DNA from: Ascochyta rabiei
Taxonomy: Eukaryota > Ascomycota > Dothideomycetes > Pleosporales > Didymellaceae
Assembly (NCBI RefSeq): GCF_004011695.2
Contig: NC_082405.1
Location: 3,310,211-3,374,210 of the forward strand
Length of the DNA: 64,000 bases
Direction of reading: 5' to 3'
Positions 58,678-64,000 of this stretch are shown here, in pieces. A model generated the notes under the pieces. The model was not told the origin of the DNA and searched no databases. It was given only the letters and a program-made list of their open reading frames with translations. The first letter of the stretch is position 1, and every line of letters starts with the position of its first letter. The translations under genes and the position numbers were made by a program.

Positions 58678-59420
58678 GGGCCACCGACCAAAGTAGTCCC
58701 CACAACCCGAGTGATACCCGCCAACCCGAGTGATACCCGCCAACCCAAGTAGAGCCCCCAACCCAAGTAGAGCCCCCAACCCATGCGGATCCCCCAACTC
58801 AAGTAGAACCCCCAACCCAAGTAGAGCCCCCAACCCATGCGGATCCCCCAACCCAAGTAGAGCCCCCGACCCAAGTAGAGCCCCCAACCCAAGTAGAGCC
58901 CCCGACCCAAGTAGAGCCCCCAACCCATGCGGATCCCCCAATCCACGTAGTCAGCACCAACCCGCATAGTCAGCATTAACCCGCGTAGTAAGCATCAACC
59001 CGCGCAGTAAGCATTAATCCACATAGTCACATGGTCAGCATTAAGCCGCGTAGTCAGCACAAACCCGCGTGGTTCCCGAGTAGTTCCACAAGTAGTGCGT
59101 CAACCCAAGTGGTTGCCCCACCCGAGTGGCACGTCCAACCCGAGTGGGTCCCCCAATCCAAGTGGTTCCCAAGTAGTTCCCCACGTGGTTCCCCAAGTAG
59201 CGCGCCAAGTAGTGCGCCACCCCAAGTGGTCCAAAAGTAGTCCCCCAAAGTGGCCCGAAAGTGGTCCCCGCAAGCCAAGGGAGTCCACATCAGTGCCCCC
59301 AAGTAGTAAGAGCCGATCATTTAAGAAGAGCCCCCGATCCAGGAAGAGCCCACAATCCGGAGAGAGCAGACCAAACCAAGTAAGTCCCTATCCGAAAGCA
59401 GCCGTGCGTATTGAAGAAAG
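58678..59420. repeat. Minisatellite array MS5
   Basis: The longest array. 58739-58935 holds about eleven 18-bp units (AACCCAAGTAGAGCCCCC, AACCCATGCGGATCCCCC); then AACCCGCGTAGTAAGCATC units to about 59065; then CCCAAGTGGTTCCC and GTAGTGCGCC units; then GAAGAGCCC units. Long open frames on both strands (such as repeats of SRAPNP) are by-products of the 18-bp period. Confidence 0.9.
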
Positions 59421-59810
59421 TGAGAGTCAGGACAAAGTAAATTTGGATAGATAGTAGAGTAGTTAAGAAAGACATGCGCAATAGGTAGAAGAGCCAGCAG
59501 GATGGTGGATAGGAGAGGTACAAGAAGTTGTTCGTGCAAGAGGGCGTCAATCGCGTTGATCGCGCGAATTTAGATTAGGCAGGGTTGGTTGCTTTGTAAA
59601 TCGGGTATAAGAATAAATAGTAGAGGGAAAGGGCATTTAAACAGGGTATCAGGTAGATTAGAAAGATAGAACGGGATAAAAATGACGTGGAGCAAGGTGT
59701 TTTGGGCGTTTACATAGTATTGTCACAAGATAGAACAGTAGTTAGGGGAAGTTTGGCAAATCCGATTGTGGTGCCGCAGCCCAGAAAGGCATTCCTGAAC
59801 CTGTAGATGC
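59421..59810 (+). repeat. Relic of a TLH4-like 3' end after MS5
   Basis: 59440-59760 is homologous to the last coding part of TLH4 (48070-48390): GCGTTGATCGCGCGAATTTAG versus GCGTCGATTGCGTCGATTTAG, and GTGTTTTGGGCGTTTACATAG versus GTATTTTGGGCGTTTGCAGC. So a second TLH end lies beyond TLH5 and its minisatellite. Confidence 0.7.
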
Positions 59811-60190
59811 CGTAGTGCGTAAGAGAGGGGCGGGCGGAGGGCCCGTCAGGTGTCACAAAGCAGTTGGGCAGGGCGGTAGAGGGTAAAGGAGAAAGAGGGG
59901 AGGTGGGTGGGGCCGTGATAAGGCATCACGAGCAAAGGATGAAGGAGAGAAGAGAGTAGAATAAGGGTGGGCGGTGGGCCCGTGATAAGGTATCACGGGA
60001 GAGGGGGGTAGAGGGTTGGGCGGGGGGGGCCCGTGGATGTGCCCCCGGAGCGATGCGGTTAAGAGTGAAGGAGGGGAGGTGTTTAAGACCGTGAAGCGGG
60101 ATAGAGAAGAGTAGCAGGTAAGCAGGGTGAAGAAGAGAAAGTGGGTGGGCGGTAGGCCCGTCAAGTGTTACACAAGAGTGAAGAGGCAGT
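59811..60190. repeat. Terminal TAS block
   Basis: GGAGGGCCCGTCAGGTGTCAC, GGTGGGCCCGTGATAAGGTATCAC and GGGGGGGCCCGTGGATGTG modules in the same order as 49030-49290. No gene. Confidence 0.7.
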
Positions 60191-60309
60191 TATAGAGATA
60201 GATAAGCGGTACAGAGAGCGGTTTTAAGGCAAATTTTTTTTAGCAACGCAATGGTAGTAGCAATCAGAGTAGCGTTGTTCATGCAGCAGTATAACAGCGC
60301 GCAAGTAGC
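60191..60309 (+). repeat. TAS repeat r4, truncated
   Basis: First about 120 bp of the r repeat. It is cut after GCGCGCAAGTAGCAGAGATAG, and the C-free tract starts at that point: the last plus-strand C is at 60309. Confidence 0.75.
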
Positions 60310-63300
60310 AGAGATAGGGTTAAGAGATGTATAAAAGAAGAAAAGGAAAGAAAAGAGAAATGAAAGAATTGTTAAGAGAAGAGAATAGTAGAGAGGATAA
60401 AGTAAGAAGAGAAGTAGAAAAAGGTAAAAAATTGTTAAAAGAGTGTTAGTAGGATAGAAAAGATAGTTAAATGTAGTATTTAATAAAGAGAGAGTGTAAA
60501 AGTATTAGAAAAGATATTTAAAGTGATTAAGATGTAAAGATAGTAAATGAAGAAAAAAGAGTAGAAAATAGAGAAAGATGAAAAGAAAGAATTAAAAAGA
60601 AGAGAAGAAAGTAGAAGAAGAAGTTAGTTTATTAAAAGATGTATGAAATAAAAGAGTAGTTAAATAGAAGGTGAAAAGAAAAGAAAGATTAGAAAGAGTA
60701 AAAGTTGAGAAAAGAAAGAAGGTTGAAGAGAAAAAGTGTAGAAAGAGGAAGGAAAGGAAAAAGTAAAGTAAAAAGGAAAGTTGTAGTTTGTTAGAAATTT
60801 AAAAAGGTTGAGGAAGAAGTAAATAAGGAGAAAAGAAGAGAAAGGTATAAAAAGAAGTAAAAAGTAGAGAGTATATGTTTAAAGAGTTTATAAAGAGTTT
60901 AGGGAAAGAGATAAGAGATAGAAAGAAGAGAGAGATTGAGAAGAAAATTTAGAAAAGTAGAAAGAATAAGAATAGAGTAAAGAAAGTAAGAGGTAAGGAT
61001 AGAAGAAAGAAGTAGAAGAAAAGGAAAAGAAGTTAAAAGAGGTTAGTTAAGAAGAAAATAATGTTTAAGAAAGAAAGATAAGAGAGTAAAGTAGGTTAAG
61101 AAGAGAGTAAGAATAATAGGTAGGTGTTAGTATAGAAAGAGAGTATAAGTTTAGAAAAGAAAAGTTAGTAGGGTAAGAAGTAAAAGTAGTGTAAATAAAA
61201 GAAAAGAAGAGAGAAGAAGGTTAAAAAGAGAGATAAAAGTAGAAGGTTTTAAAAAATAAAGAAAGTAAGTTGTAAGAAAGAGAGTAAGAATAAAAGAGAA
61301 GAGTAGGGGTTAAGTGTAGGAGAAGAAGTAAGAGTAAGAGAAAGAAGGTGTAAGGATAAAGGTGGGAATATTAGTATAGGAAGAAAGTGTAATTTTAGAG
61401 AGAAAAGTAAAAAAAAATTAAGTTAGTAGAGTAAAAGATAGAGTAAAGAGTAAATATAGGTGTAAAGAGAGAAGGAAGAAAGTTAAGGTGTTAGAAAAGA
61501 GAGTAGTAGAGAAAAGTAAGTGGAAAAGATGAGTAGAAAAGATAAGAAGAAGAGAGTAAGTATTAGGAGTAAAAAATTAGAGAGAGAAGAGAAAGGTAGA
61601 AAGAGAATAAGTAAGATAGAGAGAGGGTAAGTGAGAAAGTAAGTGTATGTGTTAGGAAGAAGGTAAGGAATAGAGTGAGAGAAAGTAGAGAAGAAAGTAA
61701 TAGTAATAGTTAGGTTTTAGTGTGAGAAGAGAGATAGGGTTTGGAGAAAAGTTAGAAGAGTAAAATTTAAAGTTTTAAAAAGAGAGAAGAAGGAGAATAG
61801 GAAAAGAAAGAGTAGTAGTTTAAAGAAAGATTATTAAAAAGTAGAGAAGATTAGGAGTAGTAGAGTAAGGAAAGGAAAGGATAAGGGAAGTAGAAAGGAT
61901 AAGAAAAGTAGAAAGGATAGAGAAAAGTAGTAAGGATTAGAGAATAGGTATTGTGAGTAGAAGAGTAGAGGGAAGAAAAAGATAAGAGAAGAAGAAGTAG
62001 GAGAGAGTAGAATAAAGAGAAGAGTAAAGTAAGGAAGAGAGTAGAGTAAGGAAGAAGGAGAGAATAAGTGTAAGGGTTAGGGTTTTAGAGTAAAAAGAGG
62101 GTTAGGGTTTTAGTGTAAGAAGAGAGGTTAGGGTTAAAGTAGGAGAGAGTGTGGAAAGAGAAGAGGTAGAGGTAAGAGTGTAAGTAAAAGTAAGGAGTAA
62201 GGTTTAAGTGTAAGAGAAGAGTAGAGGTAGGAAAGAGAGAGTAGAGAAGAGGGTGAAAGTAGAAATAAGTAGAAGTAAAGGTAAGGGTGAGGGAGAGAAA
62301 GTAGGAGGAAAGAAGAATTTAAGAGTAAGAGAGGGTAGAGTGTAAGAGGAAGAGTTAAGGAGAGAAGTAGAGAGTAAAGATTAGAAGAAGGAAGAAAGTA
62401 GGGATAAGGAAGAGAAAGTGTAAAGGTTTTAATGTAAGAATAAAGAAGAGTGTAAGAGTAAGTATAAGGGTTTTAGTGTAGGAAGAGGGTTGGGGTTTTA
62501 AGTAAAAGTAGAAGAAAAGAGAAAGATGTAGTAAGTGGTAGAAAAGAGTAGAAGAAAGAGAAGGAAGAAGTAGAATAAGTTAAAGAAAAAGTAGTGTTTA
62601 AGAGTTAAGAAAGTAGGAAAAAGGAGAAGAAAGTAGAGGTAATAAGTAAAAAGAGAAAAGAAGTAGTAGAAGTAGTAGAAGAGGTAGTAGTAGAGAAGGA
62701 GTTTAGATTGTAAAAGGGTTAGGGTTTTAGTGTAGGAAAAGTGTTAGGGTTTTGGTGTAGGAAGAGTAGGTAAAGGTTGAGGAAAAGAAAGGTGAGAAAA
62801 GGAAAAAAGAAGAAAGAGAGTTTTGTAGTAAAGTTTTAGAAAAAGAAGGAGAAGGTGAGTGTAGGTTAAAGAAGAAAGTAAGAGGTGAAAAAAAGTAAGT
62901 AGAAGGAAGTAAGTGTTAGGAGTAAAAAAGTAGAAAGAGAAGGAGAGTTAAGAAGAAGAATTAAGAAGAAGAGAGTAGAAGTGAAGGTGAAAAAGAGGGA
63001 GAAAATGTAGGGGTGAGGGAGAAAGAGAGTAAGAGAGTTAAAGAAGAAGAGTGTAAGGGTAAGGGGTAGGGTTAAGTTAGAAAGAAGAGTTAGAGGAGTT
63101 TAAGGGTTGGGGAAAAAAGGGTAGAAGAGAAGGAGGTGAAAATAGAAGAGAGGAAGAAAAGTAAAGTAGAGTGTGAAGAAAGTAAGAAAAAGAAAGTAAG
63201 AGTAAAAGTAGTAGTAGAAAGAGAAGTAAGGATAGAAGGAAAAGTAGAAGAAAGAATAGAAAAGAGTAGAGGAAAAGAAAAGAAAAGGGAAAAAGGAGTA

Positions 63301-63901
63301 GAGGTAGAAGTAGTAGTAGTAGAGAAAAGGGTTAGGGTTTTAGAGTAAGAAGAGTGTTAGGGTTTTAGTGTTAGAAAAGAGGTTAGTAGAGAGAAGTAAG
63401 TGGAAAGAGTAGGAAAAGAAAAAAAGAAGGAAGGAGGTTTTAGAGTTGTAAAGAAGGAAAAAGAAGGTAAGTGTAAGGTGAAGAAGAGAGTAAGGAGTTA
63501 AAAAGAGGTAGGTAGGAGAAGGTAAGTGTTAAGAGTAAAAAAGAAAAGAGATAAGAAAAAGATAGAGAAAAAGAGTTAAGAAGAAGGAGTTAAGAAAGAG
63601 TAAGAAAAAAAGAGGTTAAGGTGAAAGTAGAAGAGAGTGTAAGTAAGAGTAAGGTTTAGGGTTTTAGTGTATGGAAAGAGGGTAGGGTAAGAGAAAAGAA
63701 GAGAAAGAAGAGAAGAGTAGAGGTAAAAGAGAAAGAGTAGAGATGAGTGTAAAAGGAGTAGTAAGTGTAAGTAAAGGTAAGGAAGAGGAGGTTTAGAAGT
63801 AGGAGAGGGTGTAAGAGTAAGGGTTAGAAGAAGGAAGAAAGAAAGTAGGAGTAAAGAAGAGAAAGTGTAAGAGTAAGTGTTAGGGTTTTAGTGTAGGAAG
63901 A
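60310..63901. repeat. Cytosine-free telomere-adjacent tract
   Basis: 3.6 kb of A, G and some T with no C on the plus strand by my line-by-line reading. It carries many copies of TTAGGGTTTTAG followed by TGTAGGAAGAG or AGTAAGAAGAG (about 61712, 62076, 62102, 62466, 62716, 62740, 63330, 63356, 63661, 63880). 61700-62125 aligns with the internal block at 51090-51552. The open frame at 63136-63348 (Lys/Glu/Val only) is a composition artefact. No genes. Confidence 0.9.
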
Positions 63902-64000
63902 GGGTTAGGGTTAGGGTTAGGGTTAGGGTTAGGGTTAGGGTTAGGGTTAGGGTTAGGGTTAGGGTTAGGGTTAGGGTTAGGGTTAGGGTTAGGGTTAGGG
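63902..64000 (+). repeat. Telomere, (TTAGGG)n
   Basis: About 16 uninterrupted TTAGGG repeats ending at the window edge, with the G-rich strand running 5'-3' to the right, so this is the right chromosome end. The repeat joins directly to a copy of the TTAGGGTTTTAG...GGAAGAG unit. Confidence 0.98.

Noticed and set aside
58602..58976. Repeat proteins of GLGALL / SRAPNP type on both strands
   Set aside because: By-product of an 18-bp minisatellite whose period is a multiple of three.
60310..63901. Lys/Glu-rich coding sequences in the C-free tract (for example 63136-63348)
   Set aside because: A C-free purine-rich sequence can only encode a few amino acids. The apparent proteins reflect composition.

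Overview
This window is the right-hand end of a chromosome from a filamentous ascomycete. It finishes in about 16 perfect TTAGGG repeats (63902-64000). The left third is AT-rich DNA packed with CTA/TAG/TAA and poor in CpA/TpG, the signature of repeat-induced point mutation (RIP), which points to Pezizomycotina. I cannot name the genus.

Layout. (1) 1-20.4 kb: RIP-destroyed repeats, including a Ty3/Gypsy pol relic on the minus strand, a 434-bp TIR element with TA duplications, a RING-finger relic and several unidentifiable ORF relics. (2) 20.8-60 kb: five telomere-linked RecQ helicase genes (TLH1-TLH5), all reading toward the telomere, each with a different degree of decay. Three (TLH1, TLH4, TLH5) have a divergently transcribed partner gene of about 570-610 codons (P1, P4, P5). 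Downstream of the helicases lie GC-rich minisatellites and telomere-associated sequence (TAS) blocks with short interstitial TTAGGG runs, some of which are fossil 3' ends of TLH genes. (3) 60310-64000: a 3.7-kb telomere-adjacent tract with no cytosine on the plus strand, then the telomere.

How the parts fit. The repeated module is P(-) / TLH(+) / minisatellite / TAS / purine-rich telomere-adjacent block. It occurs fully at about 41.2-51.55 kb and again at 51.9-64.0 kb, so a complete former chromosome end seems to sit inside the present one. TLH proteins read as N-terminal OrsD-type C2H2 zinc fingers, an alpha-helical and acidic region, a middle domain, then a RecQ core (motif 0, Walker A, DECH, TAT, QESGRAG) with a RecQ-type four-Cys zinc subdomain and another Cys-rich C-terminus. 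The middle domain carries, in order, an Arg in a G-x-P-x-R-x-x-E context, a Lys, a [YW]-R-[HE] motif and H-x8-Y. That is the order of the tyrosine-recombinase catalytic set, and the H-to-Y distance is exactly nine in all five copies. P proteins end in a PCNA-interaction-like motif (QLTLLELF).

The system I consider most worth testing is therefore a subtelomeric recombinase-helicase fusion with a divergent, possibly PCNA-binding, partner. TLH1-TLH4 are clearly pseudogenes. P5 is open throughout, and TLH5 is nearly so apart from several frame changes and one stop, some of which may be sequencing errors in G runs.
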